Assembly (NCBI GenBank): GCA_905221605.1
Contig: CAJNDS010002707.1
Location: 159,501 to 223,500 of the forward strand
DNA length: 64,000 nucleotides
From: Symbiodinium natans
Lineage: Eukaryota > Sar > Dinophyceae > Suessiales > Symbiodiniaceae
Direction: 5' to 3'
Shown here: in pieces, positions 11,354 through 21,774 of the stretch
Layout: the number at the start of each line of letters is the position of its first letter
Numbering within the stretch: the stretch's first letter is position 1
Notes under the pieces: model-generated
What the model was told of the DNA's origin: nothing
Seen by the model: only the letters and a program-made list of their open reading frames with translations
The model's database searches: none
Translations under genes and position numbers: made by a program

Positions 11354-12835
11354 TCAAAAGAGTGCCCCCAAGTCCACGGTGGATGCACCTGGGCCCCCCG
11401 CATCCACTTCCCACGGCGAAGGATCCTTCTGCACAATCTCCGGAACCACATCGAGCAGGGATGTGTTTGGCCTCAAAACAGCCAAAAGCAAAAGGAGCAA
11501 CCAAAAAGCAGAAGAGCAGGGGGGGAAGGAGGTTCGAAATAATGGAGCTGTCCTTTCTTTCCCCCCAGGGGCCAGGCCAGCGAGCTCGAGCGCTGGCTTG
11601 CAGGAGGCGGCGGAGCCTGAAGGTTTAGGGTGCAAGGATTTAGGGTTTAGGATTTAGGCTTTTGGGGGGTTTAGGGGGTTTAGGGTTTCGGGTTCACACT
11701 CAAACTAGCCCAGGAGCAGCGTGGTGGAGAGCTCGGCCTGTCATAGCACATCGGAGATCACACGTGGCCTTCCCTTGGCCGCCCCTCCATACTTACACCA
11801 TTTACCGTTTTGTGTACACACATATGCTTGTTTCTCTTTGTTTCCCTCTCCCTCCCCTTCCTTGAAAACGCGCCTTGCGGTGGACCAAGGCCTCCACGAG
11901 GCGCTCGCGCAGGCCTTCGGGTCCGAAACCCTGCCGCGCGTCCACGTAGGCGGAGAAGAACAGCACCAACGCCTCTCCGGATTAGGGTTTTAGGGCTTAG
12001 GGTTTAGGCTTTAGGATTTAGGGTTTAGGATTTAGGGTTTAGGGTTTAGGGTTATAGGGTTAGGGAGGGGGAGAGGGGGAGTAGACATGTGGAGGCAGAG
12101 GAGAGGTTGAAAGCAGCGCGCTCTCCGCATTCTCCCGAGGGCCTCAATGCTGCCCGACTTCAGGAAGCTGCACTCCGACAGGCGGTCGGGGACGACATCC
12201 AGCAGCAGGGGATGCCGCGCGCGAACGCGCGCAAAGGCATCGGCAAGCTCGGCCAAGAGCCGGAGGGGCCACCGAGCGTCCCGAAGCTTCGGCTTGAGGT
12301 CCTTGAGCTGCTTGCAAACCAGATCGCCGACGAAGAAGAAGAGCGTTTCCGTCGAGATGTTCGCGCACGCAAAGGCCGTCACCATGGTCGCCAGCTGCTT
12401 CGGCTCCAAGGCTGAGCTCGCGAGGCCCGAGCTCGCCCTGGCCATGATCAGCCGCGAGGCCTTCCAGAGCAAGATCGGGGCTGTTGGCAAATCGCAAATC
12501 CCTCTTTGTCAATTCTATGGTCTGCTCAGAATCCCCACCGGCCCTGGGCAGGGCAGCTGTGGCCTCCTGGAAGAGGACCTGGCAAAGGCAAAAAAGAAAT
12601 CGCTACTTAACCTACGCTGCTCGCAGCTGCCCCTGACGCAAGCCTAGAGAGGGCGCCTCGTCACAGCGCCTGCTCCGGGAGAAGCCCTCCAGCAGCGAAG
12701 CGCAGTGGCCGTTGCCAAAGCTCCAGAGGCCCACGCGGCGCACGACCAGACCCAGGCACCGGAAAAGCTCCGGGGAGCCCCAGCCCAGGCGGCCCAGGGA
12801 CAGCGCCAGGCTCCTGAGCCACTACGGCAAACACC
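11354..12835 (-). CDS. Helical-repeat protein exons, FASTK/OPR-like
   Basis: At least four minus-strand exons share a helix-turn-helix repeat. They lie at about 12830-12650 (LRSLALSLGRLGWGSPELFR, then LWSFGNGHCASLLEGFSRS), 12490-12130 (LATMVTAFACANISTETLFF, then LLLDVVPDRLSECSFL), 11980-11870 (ALVLFFSAYVDARQGFGPEG) and 11500-11360 (NTSLLDVVPEIVQKD). The LAxxxxAFAxxN...LFxxxxxxV spacing is typical of FAST-kinase/OPR organelle RNA-binding repeats, which are plentiful in dinoflagellates. Introns hold TTTAGGG tracts (for example 11989-12060 and 12835-12868). Start, stop and exact splice sites are not determined. Other alpha-solenoids remain possible. Confidence 0.45.
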
Positions 12836-13011
12836 CTAAACCCTAAACCCTAAACCCTAAACCCTAAACTCCCCCCACGGCCATCCCCCCCAAGTCCACA
12901 ATGCGTAGGCATGTTTTTCTTGCAGCACGGGGCGCGCGAGCTGTCCGGGTGGAAGCGTGGACTTGGCCTCCTCGATCGTCTCCAGGTCTTCCTCCCAAAC
13001 ACTGCACCGAC

Positions 13012-13094
13012 TTAGGGTTTGGGTGTAGGGTTTAGGGTTTAGGGTTTAGGGTTTAGGGTTTAGGGTTTAGGGTTTAGGGTTTAGGGTTTAGGGA
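13012..13094. repeat. Telomere-like array (TTTAGGG)~11
   Basis: Nearly perfect tandem 7-mers, G-rich strand on plus. A short opposite-orientation array (CCCTAAA) lies at 12835-12868. The remainder of 12870-13640 shows no gene; it includes an imperfect 26-30 bp repeat at about 13550-13625 (the gctgatagggnnggtccctga motif). Confidence 0.85.
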
Positions 13095-13637
13095 CTCCGG
13101 ATCGAGCGCTTTCTTGTCGGCGTGCAGAGCGTAGACTGAAACCAAAAACCCAGCCGCCCAAAGAATCCCATAACGTTGAGAAACTATAGGGTCTTCATGA
13201 ACCCTTTACGCTTCAGTTGCTCACCATTCCTTCAACAAAGGCACTGACAAAAACTTAGGGGGACAGTGCTGCGATTTGCGATTTACAATTTAAACAGCTC
13301 AATTTATGACCACTCTTAAGGGGGCAATGCTTCAAACATTGACCTTCTTCGGTGAGCCCCGAAAGCGTGCTTTGCCGGGACCCACAAAATGTTAGGTCTG
13401 CTGGAGGCCTTTAGGTGGTCTGTTGGATCTGGCCAACTCTTAGGTGGTCTGTTTGGGGGTCAGGGGGGCCACACATCTTGGTTTTGTTTGGGATGTGTGG
13501 GGGGGGATGGGGGTGGGGGGGGACAGGGTTGGCCCCTGAGGCACAAAATCGCTGATAGGGTTGGTCCCTGACAAACCAAATGGCTGATAGGGCCGGTCCC
13601 TGAGAGACCAAATGGCTGATAGCCTGGGTCCCGAGAT

Positions 13638-14560
13638 AAATTGCTTAAATATGCATGTGATGGAGAAGGTTCAGCTTGCTGCGGCTCTCCTGCAGGTCGC
13701 CGAGCAGGTCGCCCAGGCGTGGTGGCTTCGGACCGCTCAGCGAGGCGAGCCGCGAGAGGGCCAAGATCCGGTTGCAGACGTGAAGCACCCGCCGCTCCCT
13801 CTGCAAGATCTTGACCACCTGCTCCTGCGATCTTGGGCAGACGCACTTCGGCACGTAAGAAACGTCGGACTGTCCGGCTCCTCGGAAGAAGCTCGGCAGA
13901 GGTCTTGTCCCAACCTCCCGTCGGCTCGACTCAACTGCGCTTCGCTTCGCAGAGCTGCTTGGAGTACACTTGGTACTTCATGGAATACACTTCAGTACTC
14001 AATACACTTCCTCCTCACCACATAAGAGGATTGAAGAGGGTTCTCTCACATGATCTCACCGAGCCTTTGGTGGACCTTCGTCAGGGGGATCTCGGGCTCT
14101 GGCTCCGCTCGATGCTCCGCTTGGCGTAGGAAGCGGCCGGAGTCGAGGACGGTGGCCTTCCGCTTCTTGAACTCCGTGCCCCAACCTGGCACTCCACTCC
14201 GCTACTACTCAATTACTGCTCCGCTCCACTCCAGAGGCCACCCCCCACCACTTGCAGCTCTGACCCGCAAACAACTGCCATTTCCAACGGCGCCTGAGTA
14301 CTGGGGGTACACGTGGCCCTGCTCCGCTGCGGCCGCCCAGGGGTCCCCGCCAGGGGCGCTCAATGGGTCGGGCCGGAACTCCTGGACAGCAAACTGAAGC
14401 AAAAGAATCCGCTCAGTCCGCATGGCACTCTTCCGCTCATGTTGCTCGGCTGCTCCGATGTGGTCCTGGGCATGGGCTCGGAGCTGGAAGCGCCTCGAGC
14501 AAGAATCGCATGGCCCGAACACGGCTTGATCTACAATACAACACAAATCGTCTTCTTCCT
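13638..14560 (-). CDS. Unassigned exons of a minus-strand gene
   Basis: Three blocks have coding-like composition. They are about 13860-13640 ([20 protein letters not shown], then [18 protein letters not shown], a coiled helix), 14165-14050 ([20 protein letters not shown]) and 14560-14340 ([20 protein letters not shown]). No family is recognised. They lie between the PDZ-like module at 15.2-15.7 kb and the helical-repeat exons below 12.84 kb, all on the same strand, so they may be internal exons of one long gene. Confidence 0.3.
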
Positions 14561-14580
14561 GCATGCACGTAGACTTATAT

Positions 14581-14945
<365 letters not shown>

Positions 14946-15239
14946 CGTATATACTTGTAGAGGGCGTATCTGTATGTGGGTCTCAAAGAACACACACTTT
15001 TGCAACTCCAGCTCTAACTTGAGAAGGGGCTCCTCCCGCGCGGCATCGCGGCGGCGGAGCGGACCGTGGACACGGACGCCACAGACCGGCCCGAGGCCTC
15101 CTCAAAAATCGAAAAAAAAAACGAACAATTAGTGTTGGGGGTTTCAGGCTCAGGGTTTAGGGATTGGGGTTTAGGGCGCTTATGAGCTTGGGGCTTCGAC
15201 CTCATGTCTCCTTTGCATACTGAGTCTGCCGTCAAATGG

Positions 15240-15690
15240 GTCATGTACCAAGTTTTGCAAACTGTATGACCACGTCAACATACCGCAAAAGGGCAGCCCC
15301 GGCTCCTGCTGGTAAGGGCTGAGGAGGCGCTTGGCAGCTCGGCGCACATGCTCCAGGCGCTCGCTCAGCAGGAGGTCCAACGGCCCCACAACGAGCAAAG
15401 CGCCTCGGCTGCGAAACGCCAGCGACCCGCGAATTCACTCAGCTTGCAACTGCGGTGCCGTTGCTGAAGGCGGACCCGAACTCCGACTCCATTTCAGCCT
15501 CCGGCAGCCCAAGGAGGAGAGCCTGCGACATGTGCCCAAAGCAAAAATATACCTACCCCAACGATGCCGGGAGCTTGGAGAGTCTCAAGAAGCCTCCCCG
15601 GCAGCGACGATGACATCCTTGGGCCGCAGGTCCGGCTGCCCAGGCCAGGACTGCAGGGATTCAATCAGATAGCCGGCGGCGCAGGCGGAC
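15240..15690 (-). CDS. PDZ-like module exons, paralogous to 10.2-11.2 kb
   Basis: Three minus-strand blocks are seen. About 15690-15590 encodes AGYLIESLQSWPGQPDLRPK and then DVIVAAGEAS. About 15540-15441 encodes QALLLGLPEAEMESEFGSAF and then SNGTAVAS. About 15420-15250 encodes VVGPLDLLLSERLEHVRRAA and then KRLLSPYQQEPGLPF. The first two reproduce the LxPxDVIVA...LLLxLxExExExxFG module of the 10.8 kb gene. The third matches its following helix (QELQKFSLERIRARAEELL). Intact splice sites were not fixed. The shared order of PDZ-like strand, acidic helix and coiled helix makes a paralogous relation likely. Confidence 0.45.
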
Positions 15691-16209
15691 AGCTCCTCCA
15701 GGCGGCGCCACAACTGTTCTGCCCGGCAATGGTGCCCCGCAAGCGTGCCCCCCATGTGCCCAAGTGCACTGCAGCCGGCGCTCCATGCCAGCACCGGCAT
15801 TGGGATCAACGCGCAGCCTGGAAGCATGCAGGTGGACATGGTGGCTCTCACGGAGTGAAAGGAAGATGCACCCATGGTGCACCAACCATTTTTCGAGCGA
15901 GACTCTCCGAGACCAAAAAACCCAGGGGCCAATAAGGCTTGGACTATATTAGGGGCCGAGGTCCTCCAGCCACGCTCTGCTGTCTTCATGGGGTAAGCAA
16001 GTGCGGGGACCGAGGCGGTGTGTTAGCTGCAGAGTTTATGGTTCCCATCTTGATGCAACTCGGAGGCCGCGCGGTCCGCACGGGGCCAGCCGTCAAGCTG
16101 ACATCGAGACTGGGCTCGCTGACAACGATGGTCCTGGGCCGGCGACGCGCCCGCACTCTCAAATCGTTTCCTACTGTCCTCAAGTTGTCGATCACTTCCC
16201 CATCTCCCT

Positions 16210-17915
16210 TCAAGTAATACATGAGAACCGATACGCTCTCCTGTCGTGGAAGTGCTCCAGCTTGAGGCACGGGTAGTAGCCATCGTGAGAGGAGCCCAGC
16301 ATGTCCAGCAGCTCAAACTGCAACATTGTGCAGCAAACCAGATGTGAGGGTCACTGCGGCAATCCAGCAGCACATCACCACTAACAAGGACATGTGCACA
16401 TGTCATGTGGGACTCTTTCAGGCGCTCGCAACATCCTCGCACAGGCGACGCTTAGCCTTTTGTGGTGTTTGCTCTCTCGCCTTGCCTCGGTGCAGATCTG
16501 GGTGCCGAAGAAGACGTCCCTGGGCTCAGGCACGCGGAGTGCAGAATGAGGCAGATGAGAACTCCCCGCCTCCAAGCATCCAGGTCATCGCATGTCACCT
16601 CGCGGATCCCTGCGGATCCAGAAGTTTCCCCAAAACGCTTCGTGGCAGCGGCTTGCAATGGGGCAAAGAAAAGCGTGAACCCTCGCTTCAAGAAAAGACC
16701 TGGATCCAACAAAAAACCGCATTGTGTGACATGTCGCCCGCAGCGACCGAAGACGACGCCTCGGGAGAAACAACTCAAGCCACTAAAACCTCACCGACGA
16801 AAAACATGTCACACGCTGCCACATCTGCCCCCATCGTACACAGAAACCTATCGCAGCAGCGTCACTTGTCAGCATCAGTCTTCGCGTGCGCCAGTGCTTT
16901 GGAGACCTTCGCAAGGGCAGACAGCTGGACGGCTACACCTTTGAGAACCACTTGCTCACTGAATCACCTGAAGGGACTAAATCAGGGACTCTTACTCATG
17001 CAATTATCGTTGATTGTCGGCGCCTTGATGAAAGAAGCGTGTGCCTTGAAATCATGTGGGGCTTCATCTTCTGCCAACCAGGACTTTGCACTTTCGTCCA
17101 AAACCGGGAAGCCATTTCGCATAAATGAGGTTGCCAGAGCATCGTGAATCGCCTGTAGCATGTCATGCGGCTCTGTCCGAAGTCGAGTGAAGAGAATCTG
17201 CCCGTTGAAGCAGCTGATGCCACTGGCTATGATCTTGACTGGCTGATCACCTAGCATGTCACCTCACTGGCCAGCCCACAAAGCTTTTGTACTGGTATCA
17301 AGACTAGTATTCATATTATGATATGCCAAGAAAGGAAGTCCAAAGAATGTAAAGCCAAGCTGCGAATCTCCTCGCCCGCTTCATGGCAGGCCTGTCCAGG
17401 CTGCTGTTCACAAACTCTCAAATGACTTGCTGATTGAACCGACAAGATGCTAACAATGCGGGTGTTAAAGCGGTCTCTTTGCTGGCCTCCTGCGCCTCAC
17501 CTCGCCTGTCGTTTGGGATAGATGTCAATAGCAAGGATGAGTGAAGGCGCCGGACGGGCACCAAGCACTGCTCGAAGAGCGGATTCTTGGCAATGAACCA
17601 CTGCTGCATCTGCTGCACATTGCGGCGAATCATGCGCGAGAACAGGCGAATGGCGACAAAGTGTGTGGGCCGTGCTCTGGAAGCCCGGGGCTCTGGGACG
17701 TTGTACCGCCGGCGGCCCTTGCCCTTCCCCTTGAGGCCGCCCTTCGGGCCCTTCGAGCCACCCTTCGAGCCACCCTTCGTGTCATGCTCGAGCCCAGACG
17801 GCTCCTTCTCCCCACGGTGGATGGCCTGCTGCTCTTCCCAGAAGGCATCAAAGCCTGGTGGCTTCTCCACGGCGCCCAAGCTCTGACCAGCCCAAGGATC
17901 GAAGACTTCGGACAT
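16210..17915 (-). CDS. AKAP7-like 2H phosphoesterase domain protein
   Basis: Exon 1 starts at ATG 17915 and encodes a Gly/Lys-rich linker (GGSKGGSKGPKGGLKGKGKG), then PTHFVAIRLF and the first 2H motif in RLHSSLLL. Exon 2 (about 17247-17050) encodes GISCFNGQILFTRL and the second motif, KAHASF. Exon 3 (16651-16619, EAFWGNFW), exon 4 (16519-16486, DVFFGTQICTE) and exon 5 (16317-16210, FELLDMLGSSHDGYYPCLKL to a TGA) join in phase. The HxS pair, the FGTQ strand and the LLDM..S.DGYY tail follow the AKAP7/LigT-like RNA 2',3'-cyclic phosphoesterase fold. The 3-4 junction uses a GA donor and 4-5 a GC donor, as in dinoflagellate genes. An exon between 2 and 3 is probably missed, since phases there do not match. 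Activity is inferred only. Confidence 0.65.
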
Positions 17916-18985
17916 CCCTAGCTGCTCGCATGGCCATGGCCGACAAAATGGAAAGCATGCCAGACCGCCTACTCACAGGTCCGATTCTGGGCTTCGTCTT
18001 ATGGTCTTATGGGTTCGCTTGCTCCAGAAGCTTCATGGAGGCTGGCAGCTTCGTGGGCTTTGTAATTCCAGAAAACCTGCTTCAAACTTCCAGCAAACGC
18101 ATGCTGCATGTGTACAAGCTACGTCCAGCTACATGTCGTCCAACACTCCAACTGCTTCCAGCATTCCGAAATTCACATAAAAGACGGACGGTCTGCTAGT
18201 TTTTCGTACTTCCACGCGGACAACTTGTCAGGGATCTCCGAAAGTGTACTGTTCAACCCACCCCCTTGACTCCTTTTGAATGGCAGTATAGGAGGTTCAG
18301 ATTCGGCTGGGGCGGGATTTTGTTCGTTCGGGCAATCAGGGTTGAAGGGTTGCAAGGATGACGAGCAATTGGACTCTGTCAGATGCTCTGGCACCGGGGG
18401 AGGAATCCTGATGGTCTCGGAACTCAGGCATCAAGGAATTGGATTCCATCAGATGCTAGCGTCTGCATAGAAGCCGAAGTACGCGAAACCGAAACGCTTG
18501 CCACGCTGAGATGCGAGTAACTTTACATGCCGTCGTCTCTGTGTGAACAACACCAAGAGATTGCATCTTGGACGAGCGACTCAAAAAGTTACAGGATCGG
18601 TTTGGAAGGATTGGGTGCTCGGAGGGTCCGAAGCAGAAGAGAAGGGAACAAAGATCTCTGCAATTGGTCTCAAACGATTAGCTACCCTGAGGGGGCTTCC
18701 GCTTTGCCCTGCACCAATGTCCACACAAGCCCGCCGGCTGCCCTCAAACAGACTTATTCCTCTGTAATCACCCCTCCAGGCTCGAGCACAGAGCTGTCCC
18801 GCGCCCTCGGGACCCCTGTAGGTCCGGCAGCAGGGCTTTTGGACGAACCACTGGGTTTTCACTTTCACACACTTCGCATATTAGCGCCATCCTCTTGGGT
18901 TGGTCGCACAGTGCGTCATACTAACGTTGTATTTTGGTTTTGCGCCAGCTCTCTTTTTGCATGTTGTTCATCTCTTGGTAACACT
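17916..18985. other. No gene recognised; left edge of strand-switch region
   Basis: Neither strand gives a frame with family resemblance. Short ORFs on both strands overlap each other and look random. The AKAP7-like gene reads away from here on minus, and the next supported coding sequence on plus starts at 19018, so promoter sequence may lie here. No TATA or other clear motif was found. Confidence 0.4.
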
Positions 18986-19017
18986 TGGGTTACGGCACAC
19001 TTTTGGTGGCCCCAACC

Positions 19018-20664
19018 ATGGCAGAAGATTCCTCCGCGCAAGCAGCAGCAATGGAAGCGCCCGCGTTCGCTCCTGCAGAGACTGCGCCTCCTACGCCTAA
19101 GGCGGCACCGCCGGAGCTCCTTTCCACCTTGGCAGCATCTAACCCGGTAGAGCACATTATTGGCCCCCAACTCAAGATAGTGGCTCACCCGGATGGTACT
19201 TACGCTATGGTCACTGGCGACCTGAATACTCCCATCCCGAAAGCACAGTTTGAGGCTCTTCTGGCACACAAGAACTCCCTCTCCACGATATCAAACATGG
19301 CCGGTATCCAACATGATAGAGTACGGCAACACACCTCTTCTAGTGTCAAAAATGAAGAAGATGATGACGAGCCCATTTCATGGGGTGATATGGATCCTCA
19401 GCTTTCCAATCTCTTGCGTAGTGACCCCGAAGCCCTTAGAGCCTTCAAGGCCCGACGTAAGCCCCAGAAGCAGGCACGATTAGATGCTGCCTCTTCCACG
19501 TTTCCACCTTCGACCATCAGCCCCACAGTAGATCAGGCTCCCCTTGCGCTAGCTAGTGAGTTTCCTCCAGTTACCCCGGACAACCTCAAAGAAGTTCTAG
19601 AGCGATATCACACCGAGCATGTTATGCCAGCGATTCAACAGGTAGCCAGCGAAGCCAACTCCAGCTTGAATGAAAGGCTCCAAACGGTCTCGAAGCGACT
19701 CACCCTTCAGCACTTCTCGGGCATCGCCTCCGAGTCAGATTTGCATCGAAGAACGTTGATCATACACGGTATCCCCCCTTTCTCTAACCGAAAGGCCATT
19801 GACAACAACTTGCAGTATTTGCTTACGGTAGCAGAGCTTACTTTCGGTAGTATCCAATCGGTTACAAACCACCTTTTGACCACTGCGGCAGGATTTCTGA
19901 AACTCATTTTCATTACGGAGCAAGACTCCCGCTCCCCCTACCGTGCATTCCGCAACGGCAAGCGATATTTCAGGCCCGATGATGGGGCCGTGACTCCCAC
20001 ATGAAAATTGAGCGTGACATGTCACTCCGCGAGCGTTTGGAGCGACAGCCCTTGATGGCCATCACTAAGTGTTTGACCGAGCTAGCTCCCAATGGCGAAG
20101 CCACTCCTATTTATCAAGAGTATTTGCGCCCGGATTAGAACTCCCTTCAGCTATGGTCCCCTGAGGACCCCCAGACGGGATTTCAGGGCATCCTCCTTGC
20201 GCAAGTCATTTTTGTTGGCGAGGTCTGCAAGTTTTTTGTTACTCAAACTTCAGACTACGCAGTCCCAATTGCTACAGGTTCCCAATGATGCCCTAGTCCA
20301 AATCTATGACCAGATTCTCATTAATTCTCATCCTGGGGACAAGTTAGCGCAGTGGTACTCCTCTGCTGATGGTCGGCATTGGAACAACAAGGGCAATAGC
20401 CTCGAAGCCATGTCGCTCCTATTGGCAGAGCAGGGGTATCACGAACTTTTGGTTGCCTTCCTTTGGGTCATAGTGCAGCTTCATTTTCAGGGGAAAGCCT
20501 ATCATTGGTTGGACCCCCATGTCATCTGACTCCTTCTGCCCAAGGCAGACCCGTGTCACACCCTTTTTCCAGGTGGGAGATGGTCTCGCGCTTGCAGTTT
20601 TGTGTTGGCTGTGCCGAGGATGGGCCTTCCATGAATGTGCCGTGGTGCCTGCGTGTCAGAGTCG
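19018..20664 (+). pseudogene. Broken retroelement-like ORF (ORF1-type), cut by the copia element
   Basis: ATG 19018 starts MAEDSSAQAAAMEAPAFAPA, an Ala/Pro-rich N-terminus. An acidic patch follows (NEEDDDEPISWGDMD), then a basic patch (ARRKPQKQ), then a domain with RTLIIHGIPPF and LKLIFITEQDSRSPYRAFRN. The frame shifts near 19985, has a TAG near 20135, shifts again near 20285 (VPNDALVQIYDQILINSHPG) and near 20510 (ending with a Cys-rich LCWLCRGWAFHECAVVPAC). At least four lesions make it a pseudogene. The layout fits a non-LTR retrotransposon ORF1, but no diagnostic motif proves it. The copia LTR begins at 20665 within the last frame. Confidence 0.45.
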
Positions 20665-21036
20665 TGAAAAACCGAAGGTCCCTCTGGTACCTTTTCCCTT
20701 GAAAGCACGAACCCTGACCTCTCACACAAGTGCGGACAACTCTCTCTTTTTCACAGTCAGAGCCACTTGAGCCAAAAGTCACGAAGTGCACAAACTAAAC
20801 GAATTCTCTCTTGTGAGCTTAAACTCAGCTTCAGAACGAAGTTCCTACACACTGCACACTCACTTTAAATAGCGTATTGGGCAAAAACACACTCGTATGA
20901 TTTCCTTGGAAATCAACGAGGCATAAACCATCGAGGATGGGATCACACGGATTCCCAATCACTCCGAAGCAAAACAAACCTATACAAGCTGATCCAAAAC
21001 ATGACAAAAACATCACTGATCAGCCACAATCTTCCA
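20665..21036 (-). repeat. 3' LTR of the copia element
   Basis: Identical to 30189-30560. It carries a TATA-like TATTTAAA (minus strand, 20871-20864) and, about 90 bp further downstream in the direction of transcription, TTTTGGCTCAAG (20777-20766), the 3' end of the dinoflagellate spliced leader. Confidence 0.93.
20766..20777 (-). promoter_or_regulatory. Spliced-leader relic in 3' LTR
   Basis: Minus-strand TTTTGGCTCAAG equals the last 12 nt of the conserved 22-nt dinoflagellate spliced leader. It is repeated at 30301-30290 in the other LTR. Confidence 0.5.
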
Positions 21037-21050
21037 CCCCCCGCATTTTG
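21037..21050 (-). promoter_or_regulatory. Polypurine tract next to 3' LTR
   Basis: Minus-strand caaaatgcgggggg abuts the LTR start (TGGAAG). Position and purine bias fit the plus-strand primer of reverse transcription. Confidence 0.7.
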
Positions 21051-21252
21051 CTGAGGGTTCATGTCAAAGATCTGAAGTCCAAGCCCAGCTCGGCACTTCA
21101 ACACTAAGGGGATGCCCTGGCCACATTCCCTTGGTGCGTACTCGCCACCAAACGAAACAAACAACACACCAGTCGATCTCTGACATCAAACTTAAAACTC
21201 ATGCAAGATCCCACCATCAGGCAGGTTGTCCTGGGTCCACATCACTGGTAAC

Positions 21253-21375
21253 CCAAGAGTTCGTTGTCCAACCACGTGAAAAACGAATTAAACTTGCATC
21301 CACCTGCACTGGGGCAGGGTTGTCTTGGAACGAATCCAAGAGTTCGTGGTGACAAACACGTGAAAACGAATTAAT
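21253..21375. repeat. Imperfect direct repeat in copia 3' untranslated region
   Basis: Two copies, about 80 bp apart, of a segment around aagagttcgt...cacgtgaaaa..cgaatta. They lie between the second ORF and the polypurine tract, and may be a minisatellite or an RNA element. Confidence 0.6.
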
Positions 21376-21774
21376 GCAAGCTTCAGATGTTTCCCACTCA
21401 GCACTCGACCTTGTCGTGGTACTCCTCCTCAGTCTCGCATCTTCCAGGTCACCAAACTCACCAACTAGCATCGGCTAGCTGATCCTTCAGGAAAAGATTG
21501 GCTTCATAGTTTCGCTTCTTCCAGCGTACCATCAGCCAAAAACGTCTTCAGAGGTGGCAATCAGACGCCTTGCAGAAGGGGCTATAGAGTCCCTCGTTGA
21601 GTTTCATCATCATTTTGCCTCCTCTTTGCAAACTTCTCATGCACTGAAACAAGGGCTCACACTAACCAGAAAAATCGCGGGCGCTCCATGGCGGCAACGC
21701 GGCCATGGCTTCCAAAAAAATGGCTGCGGGTTTCACTCACCCACCCAACCACTGAGATCACTTAGCATCTCAGT

